Source: Pedobacter aquae (GTDB lineage: Bacteria > Bacteroidota > Bacteroidia > Sphingobacteriales > Sphingobacteriaceae). From it: a stretch of DNA of 64,000 nt. Positions 51,704 through 61,012 of this stretch are shown in pieces. How positions within the stretch are numbered: position 1 is the stretch's first letter; the number at the start of each line of letters is the position of its first letter. The position numbers were made by a program, and so were the translations under genes. Under the pieces are notes generated by a model, which saw only the letters and a program-made list of their open reading frames with translations, was not told the origin of the DNA and searched no databases. Location of the stretch: positions 744,001 to 808,000 of the forward strand of contig NZ_CP043329.1 of assembly GCF_008195825.1 (NCBI RefSeq), in the 5' to 3' direction.

Positions 51704-52441
51704 ATGAACGTAGAACTATTTATACCTTGCTTTGTTGATCAGCTTTATGCAGAAACAGCACATAATACCGTAAAACTTTTAGAAAAAGCAGGTTGTAAGG
51801 TAATTTATAATCCAGAACAAACTTGCTGTGGGCAGCCGGCATATAACGCAGGTTTTTGGGATGAAGCTAAAGAAGTAGGAAGTAAATTTTTAAATGATTT
51901 TTCTGAACAAAATTATATCGTTTCTCCTTCTGCTTCTTGCACCGGGATGGTGAAAAACGCTTATAATAACTTGTTTTTCAATACCGCTATTCATAATAAA
52001 TGCAGAACCATACAAAGCCATATTTTTGAGTTATCAGACTTTTTAGTAAACATCGCAAAGAGAGATTATTTTGGTGCCGAGCTAGAAGCTAAAGTTGTTT
52101 ATCATGATTCTTGTAGCGCATTAAGAGAATGTAAAATTAAAGAAGAACCACGCTTGTTGCTAGCCAAAGTACATGGTTTAGAGCTGGTAGAGATGAAAGA
52201 TAATGAAACTTGCTGTGGTTTTGGTGGTACTTTCTCTGTTAAATTTCCTGATATTTCATCGGCTATGGCGGATCAAAAAGTGCAAAACGCTTTAGAAACC
52301 GGGGCAGAGTATATTGTTTCTACAGATGCTTCTTGCTTATTGCAATTACAAGCTTATATAGATGCGCATCAATTACCCATTAAAACCATGCATTTAGCAG
52401 ATGTTTTAACTACCGGTTGGATGGAAGATGCTTCTTTATAA
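51704..52441 (+). CDS. LutA/YkgE-like Fe-S oxidoreductase subunit
   Basis: This 245-residue protein has two CCG domains: CCGQPAYNAGFW with a nearby SPSASC, and CCGFGGTFSV followed by STDASCLLQ. HDSCSALRECKI lies between. Such Cys-rich repeats bind Fe-S clusters in lactate-oxidation proteins (LutA) and heterodisulfide reductases. LutB and LutC are not adjacent, so the electron partner is unknown. It should be cytoplasmic. A terminator begins 10 bases after the stop. Confidence 0.88.
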   Translation: MNVELFIPCFVDQLYAETAHNTVKLLEKAGCKVIYNPEQTCCGQPAYNAGFWDEAKEVGSKFLNDFSEQNYIVSPSASCTGMVKNAYNNLFFNTAIHNKCRTIQSHIFELSDFLVNIAKRDYFGAELEAKVVYHDSCSALRECKIKEEPRLLLAKVHGLELVEMKDNETCCGFGGTFSVKFPDISSAMADQKVQNALETGAEYIVSTDASCLLQLQAYIDAHQLPIKTMHLADVLTTGWMEDASL

Positions 52442-52450
52442 ACTATAAAA

Positions 52451-52487
52451 TTTCTTAAGGGATGGTTTTCTAACCTCCCTTAAGAAA
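52451..52487. terminator. Bidirectional terminator
   Basis: TTTCTTAAGGGA pairs with TCCCTTAAGAAA over a 13-base loop. It lies between convergent genes ending at 52441 and 52494. Confidence 0.82.
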
Positions 52488-52493
52488 TCGTAT

Positions 52494-53375
52494 TTATTCT
52501 TTTACTTGAGGGCTTTCTATTTTATTTTCCACAACAATTTTAGTTGCACCAGCTCTTTGAGACATCACTTGTTTACCAAGGTCTTGCAAACCTTTACTTT
52601 CATAAATTTTCATAGCCGTAGAAACGTCTATTGCTTGTCTGGTTTGCTCATCTAAATCAAAAGTTAGGGTAATAAAATTTAGTCTAACGCCAAGCGGCTC
52701 TAGTATTTTATTACTTTTATTTAATAGATGAGATTCAATTTCTGATTGGTCTAATTCAACAATATCTTCATTGATAAAAACAGATTTTGCAACATCTTTA
52801 ATTCTTTTATCAATCACCATATTTTCTGCACTTTCAAAAGCTTTTTCATTAATAGCATCTGGATCATCCGCATTAGCGTTTGCTCTGCCAATATGCTTAG
52901 CTTGTTTTATAAATGCTAGAGGTTCAGTAATAGAGTAATCATAATCAATGTGAACGTTGGCTCTAACCCTGTCTTTAAGGTTAGAAATAAATTTACTCTC
53001 GCCTTGCATAGGGTAGTTAGGAATTACAACCTTCATGTAACAAGCGTTTAAGCCACCTTTGGGTACAGCATCGCCGGCGTTAATTTTTTTCCAGCTCATA
53101 CCGCAATCATCAGAAACAACTACTTGCTGGTTTGATTTTGCATAATTACAGCTTTGCACAGTGAATAAAACAGCTATGGCACATAAAGTCCAAACGTATT
53201 TAGCGCCTTTTACAAAAGCATAAATGGCTAATGAAACACCTAAAAGTATGAAAATGCCGTTGATAGGGTTGTTAATCATGTAATTGCCAAGCATAGCTTT
53301 TGTAACACTGTAGATGAAGATACTTACCATAGCAACTGCTATTGCGATGAGAAAGAGTTTAAGGGTTTTGTTCAT
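52494..53375 (-). CDS. SPFH/prohibitin-type membrane protein
   Basis: The 293 residues begin with two or three hydrophobic segments (FLIAIAVAMVSIFIYSVT, GIFILLGVSLAIYAFV, YVWTLCAIAVLFTVQSC). The Band 7/SPFH domain follows (KDRVRANVHIDYDYSITEPLAFI, then ILEPLGVRLNFITLTFDLDEQTRQAI). Such proteins form ring-like scaffolds in membranes. The third segment ends in a lipobox-like VQSCNY, which is unusual after other helices. The gene is alone on the minus strand. Confidence 0.78.
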   Translation of the reverse strand: MNKTLKLFLIAIAVAMVSIFIYSVTKAMLGNYMINNPINGIFILLGVSLAIYAFVKGAKYVWTLCAIAVLFTVQSCNYAKSNQQVVVSDDCGMSWKKINAGDAVPKGGLNACYMKVVIPNYPMQGESKFISNLKDRVRANVHIDYDYSITEPLAFIKQAKHIGRANANADDPDAINEKAFESAENMVIDKRIKDVAKSVFINEDIVELDQSEIESHLLNKSNKILEPLGVRLNFITLTFDLDEQTRQAIDVSTAMKIYESKGLQDLGKQVMSQRAGATKIVVENKIESPQVKE

Positions 53376-53552
53376 ATGAGTTTAATTACTGAGTATGATA
53401 TTGAGATTCCAAATTCTTGTTTTTATTACAATTATAGCCGATTATTTTTTTAATTCTTTTTATGGTAACTGATTTGACTAACTATCTGTACTTAACAAAT
53501 GTAATATGTTGGGTAGCTGCTTTTAAAAATCATAATAAATTCTAATGAATTT

Positions 53553-53903
53553 TTAAGCTTCTTCACCAAAAGTTAACAAGTTAAAATCAGGGTCTAACAA
53601 GGCAAATTCTTTTTGTCTCCAAGGTTTGGTTTCTAAAGGTCCATTAGGATGTATTTCTACTCCATGTGTGATAAAGCCTTGATAGATTTCATCAATAGCT
53701 TTCAATCTGATGTAAACCTGACCGTAATTGTTTTTAGGATCTAAATCTTTAAACTCAAAAAAATGTAGTTCAATCTGGTCTTTAGCAACTATAAGATAAT
53801 CACCATAATCTCCAGATACTTTAAAACCAAGTTTATTTACATAATACTCTAGCGTTATAGTTTTATTACGCATAGGGAGTTTGGGGCAGGTGGATGTTAA
53901 CAT
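53553..53903 (-). CDS. VOC-family (glyoxalase/bleomycin-resistance-like) protein
   Basis: This 116-residue protein has the VOC half-repeats LTSTCPKLPMRNKTITLEYY and LGFKVSGDYGDYLIVAKDQIELHFF, and the ending EFALLDPDFNLLTFGE. A conserved Glu in LTFGE and His in ELHFFE suit metal binding in this fold. Relatives of this size include bleomycin-binding proteins and glyoxalases; the ligand here cannot be told. It lies 31 bases downstream of the Bro-N gene on the same strand. Confidence 0.85.
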   Translation of the reverse strand: MLTSTCPKLPMRNKTITLEYYVNKLGFKVSGDYGDYLIVAKDQIELHFFEFKDLDPKNNYGQVYIRLKAIDEIYQGFITHGVEIHPNGPLETKPWRQKEFALLDPDFNLLTFGEEA

Positions 53904-53934
53904 AGATAAATAATTATATGATGATAAGATAAGT

Positions 53935-54753
53935 TTAATTTTTATTTTCTTTTTTAGGAGGAAGAAAATTATCTCCAGTAATTATACTTTTCCCAGTTTT
54001 AGCCTCTAATGCTTTACGAGCATTTTTTGCAATTTTACCACCCTTTTTACTAGCTAAGGCATTTTCTTTTAATCCTTCTGCTTGCTCTACCTCAGCTATT
54101 TGACGAGTTGAGAGCTCTGCTAAAGCAGTAAAAAGTAACTCTGCTTCGCTCATATGATCTCTTAGGTTTTGCGATTTCAAGTTTTTAAGCTCTTTATGTT
54201 TTTTTACCGTTAGGCCAGTCCATTCTTGGTGTATAATATTTGTAAGGAGTGCAAACTCGTCTTGTTTACTGATGCCATTTTCTTTCCAATAATCTGTTAG
54301 CTTATTACGAGTTTCTTGACCAGTCATACGTTGCTGAATCCATTTTTCGCTTCGTCCCATCTTCTGCCAATTTTCTCGAGCTCTATCCATACTAAGACTA
54401 GGGTCTTGTATTTCTTGTAAACGTTCATATCCTACTTTGGCCAACCATTGTCTAAATGGTTCTGCTTTGGGAGAGGGGATGGATTGGATGAGTCGAAATA
54501 TATTTTCGGTATCTCCAGCTAATGTTTTACGATTTTTTCCATTAGTTAACATTGCTACCTGGGGACAATTTGTCCCTATGTACAGATTAAGTTCATGATC
54601 ACGTTTCCTCATCTTTTTTAAATAGTCGGTAGGGTTTAAAGAATCTGTAAGTGCGGCAACTATATCAACTAAAGAAAAATACCAAGTTTCTTTTTCTTCA
54701 TCGTAATGTCTTCTGATTTGTTTACTCTCAAACACAGCTATTGAATTTTCCAT
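53935..54753 (-). CDS. Bro-N domain protein
   Basis: The 272 residues have an N-terminal Bro-N domain (IAVFESKQIRRHYDEEKETWYFSLVDI, VAALTDSLNPTDYLKKMRKR, then AEPFRQWLAKVGYERLQEIQDP). The C-terminal helical half is rich in Lys/Glu, with a Lys-rich end (GGKIAKNARKALEAKTGKS). Bro-N domains bind DNA and occur in phage antirepressors and in chromosomal proteins. No other phage gene is near, so a domesticated regulator is likely. Confidence 0.78.
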   Translation of the reverse strand: MENSIAVFESKQIRRHYDEEKETWYFSLVDIVAALTDSLNPTDYLKKMRKRDHELNLYIGTNCPQVAMLTNGKNRKTLAGDTENIFRLIQSIPSPKAEPFRQWLAKVGYERLQEIQDPSLSMDRARENWQKMGRSEKWIQQRMTGQETRNKLTDYWKENGISKQDEFALLTNIIHQEWTGLTVKKHKELKNLKSQNLRDHMSEAELLFTALAELSTRQIAEVEQAEGLKENALASKKGGKIAKNARKALEAKTGKSIITGDNFLPPKKENKN

Positions 54754-54946
54754 AGATATTTTTTCAAATATTTTTTAATGTAAGTTTAAATCAATATTAC
54801 AAAAAATAAAACCCAACCATAAAAAGATACTATTGAAAATAAAATTTTTAGTAAAGCTGAGCTTACTTCAATAACCTTCCTGTTACAGAGATAAGATGCT
54901 ATAATTCTTAGAGAAAAAACTACAAAGAATAAGCCTTTTAATAACC

Positions 54947-54954
54947 TATTTTTG
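54947..54954 (+). promoter_or_regulatory. Candidate -7 box for the glycan operon
   Basis: TATTTTTG is a full match to TAnnTTTG and lies 66 bases before the chosen ATG at 55021. No TTTG is found at the -33 position. Confidence 0.4.
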
Positions 54955-55020
54955 AATTTAATATGCTTAATAGCAATTGTTGTTAAGGTTTTTATAAAAA
55001 TCTGCAAACCTAAATTATAT

Positions 55021-57750
55021 ATGAAGTTCATTCTCAGATTTACAGGATACACTGTTTGTATGATGTTTTCTTTACTGCTCAACTCGGCGATAGCCAAAAC
55101 AGCCAAAGAAAAAATTAATGTTGTGATACCCGCACAAGCTAACGTAAGAGTAGTGTTTGGTGCTACACAGTTAGTAAAACAGCTTAATCAATTAAATTAC
55201 CAAGCGCAAATTGCTAAGAACAATAAGCCCAATACAAGGGTGAAAAATATCACCTTAACCAATCAAAAAACAAATGGTAAAGAAAGTTATGCGATTGTTT
55301 CTGATGCGAAAGGAAACATCAACATAGCTGGTGGAGATGATTCTGGAATTTTATACGCTTTTACCACTTTAACAGAACAAGTTAAAGCGCAGGGTAAATT
55401 GCCTCAAAATCTACAAATTAAAGATAAGCCAGAAATGGTTTTGCGTGGTACGGCAATAGGTTTACAAAAGCCAGATTATCTGCCTGGTCGTGATGTTTAT
55501 GAATATCCATACACTCCAGAAACTTTTCCTTGGTTTTACGATAAGCAACAGTGGATAGCCTACTTAGATATGATGCTGGCTAACCGTTATAACTCTTTGT
55601 ATTTATGGAACGGACATCCTTTTTCTTCTTTAGTAAAGCTAAAAGAATATCCTTACGCTTTAGAAGTTGATGAAGCTACGTTTAAAAAGAACGAAGAGAT
55701 ATTTAAATTTTTAACCGAGGAGGCCGATAAACGTGGGATTTGGGTTATTCAGATGTTTTATAACATCTTGATACCAAAACCTTTTGCAGAAAAACACGGA
55801 TTAAAAACTCAGGATAGAAACCGCCCAATCATCCCAATTATTGCAGATTATACGCAGAAATCTATTGCTGCTTTTGTACAAAAATATCCTAACGTAGGTT
55901 TATTGGTTACTTTGGGCGAGGCTATGGAAGGCGTAGGGCAAGATGATATTGATTGGTTCACAAAAACCATTATCCCCGGTGTACAAGATGGTTTAAAAGC
56001 GCTAGGAAGTAAAACCGAGCCACCTATTGTATTAAGAGCACATGATAGTGATGCGCCTGCGGTTATGAAAGCAGCTTTACCATTGTATAAAAATTTATAT
56101 ACCATGGCTAAATACAATGGCGAGGCTTTAACAACTTATACGCCACGTGGTAAATGGGCCGATTTACACCGTAGTTTGAGCAGAATAGGAACCGTACATG
56201 TTCAAAATGTACATATTTTAGCTAATCTAGAGCCTTTTAGATATGGCTCGGCAGATTTTATTCAAAAATCTGTACAGGCTATGCACCATGTTTATGAGGC
56301 TAATGCCTTGCATCTTTACCCGCAAGCATCTTATTGGGATTGGCCTTATACAGCCGATAAAGCACCAAATAGATTGATGCAGTTGGACCGCGATTGGATT
56401 TGGTATAAAGCCTGGGCCAGATACGCATGGGATTCTAAAAGAGAGCGTTCAGCAGAAATTGCCTATTGGTCTAAAGAGTTAGGCGCAAAATACGGTGCAA
56501 ATCAAGAAACGGGTAAATATATTTTAGATGCTTACGAAGAATCAGGAGAGATTTCTCCTAAATTATTAAGACGTTTTGGTATTACCGATGGAAATAGGCA
56601 AACGCTTACTTTAGGGATGCTTACCACACAATTTATAAATCCTTTCCGTTACGGAGTTTTTACTTTGATGTACGAGTCTGAAGCGCCCGAAGGCGAGATG
56701 ATTATTGACTATGCCGAGAAAGAGTGGAAAAAACAAGGTCATATAGGCGAAACGCCTGTTCAAGTTGCTAAAGAAGTGGTTGAGCATGGTAGAAAAGCTA
56801 TTGCCGCAATAGAAAAAGCAAAAACTGGTGTAAAGGCAAATCAGGATGAGTTTGATAGATTGCTTAACGATATGTATTGCTACGATGCTATGGCAAACTT
56901 CTATGCCGATAAAGTAACCGCAGCATTATGGATTTTGAAATTCAAATATTCTAACGATGTTAAAGATTTAGACCAAGCATTACCATTCTTAGAAAGTAGC
57001 GTTCAGCATTATCAGAAATTGGTCAGACTAACAGAAAATCATTATTTATACGCCAACAGCATGCAAACCAAGCAGCGTAAAATACCTATGCGTGGTGTTG
57101 ATAAAACTTTTATCCATTGGAAAGAAGTATTGCCTGTTTTTGAAACCGAATTGAAGAATTTTAAGCATAGTATAGATTCTTTAAAAAGTACCAAAACAGC
57201 CAGTAATATCGCCTTTAAGGCTTATGAAAATGCGGTAGTTAAATTTCAAGACAAGCAATTGTACTATACTGTAAAAGAGCAAGCTAAGGCTTTCACCGAT
57301 GAAGATTTGCAAATAAAAGCTTTAACACCAGAACTTGTTGGTTTAAACGCTTTACAATTATCAGCGGAAGCACAAATAAAAAATGGTACGCAAATTACCT
57401 TTACCAATGTTAAACCTGTAACCGTTTTGGTAGGATTTTTTAATAAAAAGGATGCTCAGTTCTCACCAACGCCAGAGTTAGAGACTGATGCTAGTGCTAA
57501 CAATTACGGACAAGCAGAAAGTAAACTTTCTAATGCTATCATTATAGAAAATTATCCGGCTATAAATGTACATGCTTATACTTTCCCTGCCGGAAAAAAT
57601 ACCTTAAGTTTAGCTAAAGGAAAAGCCTTAGTTTTAGGTTTTATAGATGCAAATCAGAAAATTAAAATTTTTGATGCAGGCTTAAATGGCAATGGCAGAG
57701 ATATAGATTGGCTTTTTGGTCATTACGCACCAACTGATGTTAAATTGTAA
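55021..57750 (+). CDS. Large secreted GH67/GH115-like glycosidase candidate
   Basis: I use ATG 55021, which opens a signal peptide (FTGYTVCMMFSLLLNSAIA); an upstream start at 54952 has none. The 909-residue protein has an alpha/beta N-terminal domain ending in NIAGGDDSGILYAFTTLTEQ, as in GH67, GH115 and GH20 enzymes. A barrel-like part follows with VLRGTAIGLQKPDYLPGRD, LANRYNSLYLWNGHPF, EEADKRGIWVIQMFY and LVTLGEAMEGVG. A helical domain comes next, then a ~100-residue beta end. Family and substrate are not certain. Its neighbours point to pectin, so a uronic-acid glycosidase is my guess. Confidence 0.75.
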   Translation: MKFILRFTGYTVCMMFSLLLNSAIAKTAKEKINVVIPAQANVRVVFGATQLVKQLNQLNYQAQIAKNNKPNTRVKNITLTNQKTNGKESYAIVSDAKGNINIAGGDDSGILYAFTTLTEQVKAQGKLPQNLQIKDKPEMVLRGTAIGLQKPDYLPGRDVYEYPYTPETFPWFYDKQQWIAYLDMMLANRYNSLYLWNGHPFSSLVKLKEYPYALEVDEATFKKNEEIFKFLTEEADKRGIWVIQMFYNILIPKPFAEKHGLKTQDRNRPIIPIIADYTQKSIAAFVQKYPNVGLLVTLGEAMEGVGQDDIDWFTKTIIPGVQDGLKALGSKTEPPIVLRAHDSDAPAVMKAALPLYKNLYTMAKYNGEALTTYTPRGKWADLHRSLSRIGTVHVQNVHILANLEPFRYGSADFIQKSVQAMHHVYEANALHLYPQASYWDWPYTADKAPNRLMQLDRDWIWYKAWARYAWDSKRERSAEIAYWSKELGAKYGANQETGKYILDAYEESGEISPKLLRRFGITDGNRQTLTLGMLTTQFINPFRYGVFTLMYESEAPEGEMIIDYAEKEWKKQGHIGETPVQVAKEVVEHGRKAIAAIEKAKTGVKANQDEFDRLLNDMYCYDAMANFYADKVTAALWILKFKYSNDVKDLDQALPFLESSVQHYQKLVRLTENHYLYANSMQTKQRKIPMRGVDKTFIHWKEVLPVFETELKNFKHSIDSLKSTKTASNIAFKAYENAVVKFQDKQLYYTVKEQAKAFTDEDLQIKALTPELVGLNALQLSAEAQIKNGTQITFTNVKPVTVLVGFFNKKDAQFSPTPELETDASANNYGQAESKLSNAIIIENYPAINVHAYTFPAGKNTLSLAKGKALVLGFIDANQKIKIFDAGLNGNGRDIDWLFGHYAPTDVKL

Positions 57751-57755
57751 AACCC

Positions 57756-59297
57756 ATGAAGAAATTATTGTATAGCTTTTTAATAATCTTATGTGCTAAA
57801 ACTTCGGTTTTAGCGCAGCAGGTAAATCTTAGCCAAAAATTAAATCAATACGTTAAGCAATTTAATACCGATGATAACGAAGCGGTAAAAAATCTGGTGC
57901 CTAATGCCGATGCTTATAACTGGTTGAATGAGAATATTCCTTTGTTAGATTTTCCTGATAAAGAGATAGAAGAGAAGTATTATTTCCGTTGGTGGTCTTT
58001 TAGAAAACATCTGAAACAAACGCCTGATGGCTACATCTTTACCGAGTTTATAGAACCTGTAAAACATGCCGGAAAGCATCAATCTATCAGTTGTGCTTTA
58101 GGTCATCATATCTACGAAGGTAGGTGGTTAAAAAATCAAGAATACATGAAGCAATATCTTAATTTTTGGTTGTATGATGCTGATAAAGGACAATCAAAAC
58201 CACGTTTCCATCAGTTTAGCAGTTGGGTAGATGATGCTGTTTTAGCACAATACATGGTTCATCCTGATAAGGCATATCTGCAAAAAATACTACCTGCTTT
58301 AGATGCCGATTATGAAAAATGGGAGCAAGAGCGTAAGCTTAAAAACGGTATGTTTTGGCAGCATGATGTTAAAGATGGCATGGAAGAATCTGTTAGCGGA
58401 AGCAGAAAAGACGAGAATATGCGCCCAACCATTAACAGCTATATGTATGGTAATGCCAAGGCTTTAGCTTTATTAGCACAAGAAGTTAATAACCCAGCAT
58501 TAAAGCAAAAATATACTAGCAGAGCAGCTGTTTTAAAGCAATTGGTTCTGGATTCTTTATGGGATGCCAAAGAGAAATTTTTTAAAACCAGAATGGCTAA
58601 AGGAGATACTTTAAATGGCGCCAGAGAAGCCATAGGTTTTATTCCTTGGTATTTTAACTTGCCTGCCGATAAAAAGGAATACGCCACAGCTTGGAGTCAG
58701 TTATTAGATACTGTTGGTTTCAAGGCTAAATGGGGCTTAACAACTGCCGAGCGTAGAGAGCCTACTTTTAGAACTCGCGGAAGCGGTCATGGCTGCGAGT
58801 GGGATGGTGCTGTTTGGCCTTTTGCTACCTCGCAAACTTTACGTAGTTTATCTAATTTATTGAATGATTACAGCAAAAAAGGTAAAATGAATGCTTCTGT
58901 TTTTTATGATGAGCTGCATAAATATGCTTGGTCTCAGCAAATGTACGGTAAGCCTTACATTGGCGAGTATCAGGATGAAAGTAATGGCGAATGGCTAAAA
59001 GGAGATCATCCGAGAAGTAAATTTTATAACCACTCTACCTTTATGGATTTGGTTATTCAGGATTTAATAGGCTTAAAGCCACAGCTAAATAACTCAATTA
59101 TTATTAAACCCTTAATCCCGAAAGGTAAAGCAGATTGGTTTCAATTAAGTCAGGTGCCTTATAAAGGTAAAATACTCACCATTATTTGGGATAAAACCGG
59201 GGAGCGCTATCAAAAAGGAAAAGGTTTAATGCTTTTTGCTGATGGTAAACTTATAGCTCAATCTAAAAAATTGCAAACTTTAAAAGTTAATTTATAA
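57756..59297 (+). CDS. Secreted MGH1-like (alpha/alpha)6 glycoside hydrolase
   Basis: This 513-residue protein has a signal peptide (LYSFLIILCAKTSVLAQ) and an all-helical toroid with motifs RWWSFRKHLKQT, QFSSWVDDAVLAQYM, MEESVSGSRKDENMRPTINSYMYG and GSGHGCEWDGAVWPFATSQT. These match the mannosylglycerate-hydrolase-1-like domain of clan GH-G/L type. Acidic residues in WVDDA and EWDG are likely catalytic. It starts 5 bases after the previous gene, so the two are co-transcribed. The exact substrate is unknown. Confidence 0.82.
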   Translation: MKKLLYSFLIILCAKTSVLAQQVNLSQKLNQYVKQFNTDDNEAVKNLVPNADAYNWLNENIPLLDFPDKEIEEKYYFRWWSFRKHLKQTPDGYIFTEFIEPVKHAGKHQSISCALGHHIYEGRWLKNQEYMKQYLNFWLYDADKGQSKPRFHQFSSWVDDAVLAQYMVHPDKAYLQKILPALDADYEKWEQERKLKNGMFWQHDVKDGMEESVSGSRKDENMRPTINSYMYGNAKALALLAQEVNNPALKQKYTSRAAVLKQLVLDSLWDAKEKFFKTRMAKGDTLNGAREAIGFIPWYFNLPADKKEYATAWSQLLDTVGFKAKWGLTTAERREPTFRTRGSGHGCEWDGAVWPFATSQTLRSLSNLLNDYSKKGKMNASVFYDELHKYAWSQQMYGKPYIGEYQDESNGEWLKGDHPRSKFYNHSTFMDLVIQDLIGLKPQLNNSIIIKPLIPKGKADWFQLSQVPYKGKILTIIWDKTGERYQKGKGLMLFADGKLIAQSKKLQTLKVNL

Positions 59298-59323
59298 ATC
59301 TCACAAATTTTCATCAATATCAC

Positions 59324-60886
59324 ATGTTCAAGATTATTAAAAGCATAAGTTTTATTTGCTGCTTAAGTCTTTGCTTAAATGCTTACTCGCAAAACTTCTA
59401 TAATGTTGTAAAATATGGTGCAAAAAACGACAGTAGCAAGCTAGCCACACAAGCTATAAGCAAAGCTATAGCAGCGGCCTCAAAAGCTGGCGGTGGTACG
59501 GTTTATTTTCCTGCTGGGAAATATTTAACAGGCCCTATTCACTTAAAAAGTAACATTACCATTTTTATTGATGCTGGTGCTGAGCTTCATTTTAGCGATA
59601 ATTTTGATGATTATTTGCCGATGGTAAAATCTAGATGGGAAGGTACAGAGGTTACCAATTTCTCGCCATTTTTTTATGGTTATGAATTAGAAAATATTGC
59701 CATTGTTGGCAGAGGAAAAATAGATGGACATGGTAAAAAATGGTGGGCTTTTTCTGAAGTTCATGTAAAGAAATTAACAGAAGATTCTAAATGGCAAAAA
59801 GAGTTTAAAAGGTTAAATAAAGATGTTTTAGCTCCGGATTTACCGGGCTGGATAGAAAGAGGATTTTTACGTCCGCCTTTTATACAATTTATGTATTGCA
59901 AAAATGTGCAAATTAAGGATATTACTATTGTAAACTCTCCATTTTGGACGGTTAACCCACAATTTTGTGAAAACGTTACTATTGATGGCGTTACAATAGA
60001 AAATCCACCTTCACCAAATACAGACGGTATTAACCCAGAATCTTGCAATAATGTACATATTTCTAATTGCCATATTAGCGTTGGTGATGATTGTATAACG
60101 ATAAAATCTGGTAAAGACCGCTCGGGCCGAAAATTAAATGTACCGGCCGAAAATTATACCATTACCAATTGTACCATGTTGCGTGGTCATGGTGGTGTGG
60201 TTATAGGTAGCGAAATGTCTGGCGGTGTTAAGAAAATCACCATTTCTAATTGTGTTTTTGATGGTACAGATAGAGGCTTGCGTATTAAAACCGCTCGTGG
60301 TAGAGGTGGCGTGGTAGAAGAAATCAGGGTGGATAATATCATCATGAAAAATATCCGAGACCAAGCTATTGTTTTAGATATGCAATACGCAAAAACAGAT
60401 GTAGAGCCTATTTCAGAAAGAACTCCGGCATTTAGAAATATACATTTTAGTAATATCACCGCTCAGGTAAATCAAGCTGCATATTTGAATGGTTTAGAAG
60501 AAATGCCTATAGAAAATATCAGTTTTAATGATATTAATATTGATGCAAAAAGTGGCTTTAAGATTAAAAATGCAAATCGTATTTCTTTCCATAATGTGCA
60601 AGTAAATACCAAAATGGGCTCTGCCATAGTTGCAGAAAACGTAAAAGATTTAGTTATTGATGATGTTAAATCTTACAGTCCTATAAAAGGTGTTCCTTTA
60701 ATTGATTTCATGAATGTAGAAGACGCTTTTCTTTACAATTCTTATCCTGTAAAAGGAACTGATATTTTCTTAAGATTAAAAGGCGAGTTAACCAAAGATA
60801 TTACCGTTAAAAACAACTTGTTAAAGCATGTTGTAACGCCAGTATTAAAAGAAAAAGAGGTAAAGATTGATGTTGTTGCCGATTAA
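59324..60886 (+). CDS. Secreted GH28 polygalacturonase-like enzyme
   Basis: The 520 residues have a signal peptide (ISFICCLSLCLNAYSQ) and a right-handed beta-helix. All GH28 marks are present: NTDGI (about residue 231), GDDCI (about 254), GHGG (about 288) and RIKT (about 320). These hold the three Asp, the His and the Arg-Lys of the active site. It cuts alpha-1,4-galacturonic acid or rhamnogalacturonan links in the periplasm. It follows the MGH1-like gene by 26 bases. It is the clearest evidence that the operon targets pectin. Confidence 0.93.
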   Translation: MFKIIKSISFICCLSLCLNAYSQNFYNVVKYGAKNDSSKLATQAISKAIAAASKAGGGTVYFPAGKYLTGPIHLKSNITIFIDAGAELHFSDNFDDYLPMVKSRWEGTEVTNFSPFFYGYELENIAIVGRGKIDGHGKKWWAFSEVHVKKLTEDSKWQKEFKRLNKDVLAPDLPGWIERGFLRPPFIQFMYCKNVQIKDITIVNSPFWTVNPQFCENVTIDGVTIENPPSPNTDGINPESCNNVHISNCHISVGDDCITIKSGKDRSGRKLNVPAENYTITNCTMLRGHGGVVIGSEMSGGVKKITISNCVFDGTDRGLRIKTARGRGGVVEEIRVDNIIMKNIRDQAIVLDMQYAKTDVEPISERTPAFRNIHFSNITAQVNQAAYLNGLEEMPIENISFNDINIDAKSGFKIKNANRISFHNVQVNTKMGSAIVAENVKDLVIDDVKSYSPIKGVPLIDFMNVEDAFLYNSYPVKGTDIFLRLKGELTKDITVKNNLLKHVVTPVLKEKEVKIDVVAD

Positions 60887-60916
60887 TTATTTAGTTGTTT
60901 TAAACCCCGATTTTGT

Positions 60917-60940
60917 GTCAGGCTGAGCGGAGTCGAAGCC
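60917..60940 (+). repeat. GTCAGGCTGAGCGGAGTCGA repeat unit
   Basis: This intergenic sequence, between the GH28 and GH95 genes, matches a repeat that I know as frequent between genes in Bacteroidota. It occurs once in this window. It is not related to the Rhs REP-like family. Confidence 0.45.
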
Positions 60941-61012
60941 CTTTCTGAGTATATCAAAGAGAGCATGTTTTGACTACGTTAGAAATGGTTTATGGTTTAA
61001 GATAGCCTCAAA

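Noticed and set aside
53935-54753. Prophage
   Set aside because: A Bro-N gene alone, with no integrase, capsid or tail gene nearby, does not support a prophage.
54786-55106. 106-codon hydrophobic minus-strand frame upstream of the glycan operon
   Set aside because: It overlaps the start and signal peptide of the 55021 gene on the other strand, and AT-rich DNA readily gives hydrophobic frames. Not excluded, but not supported.
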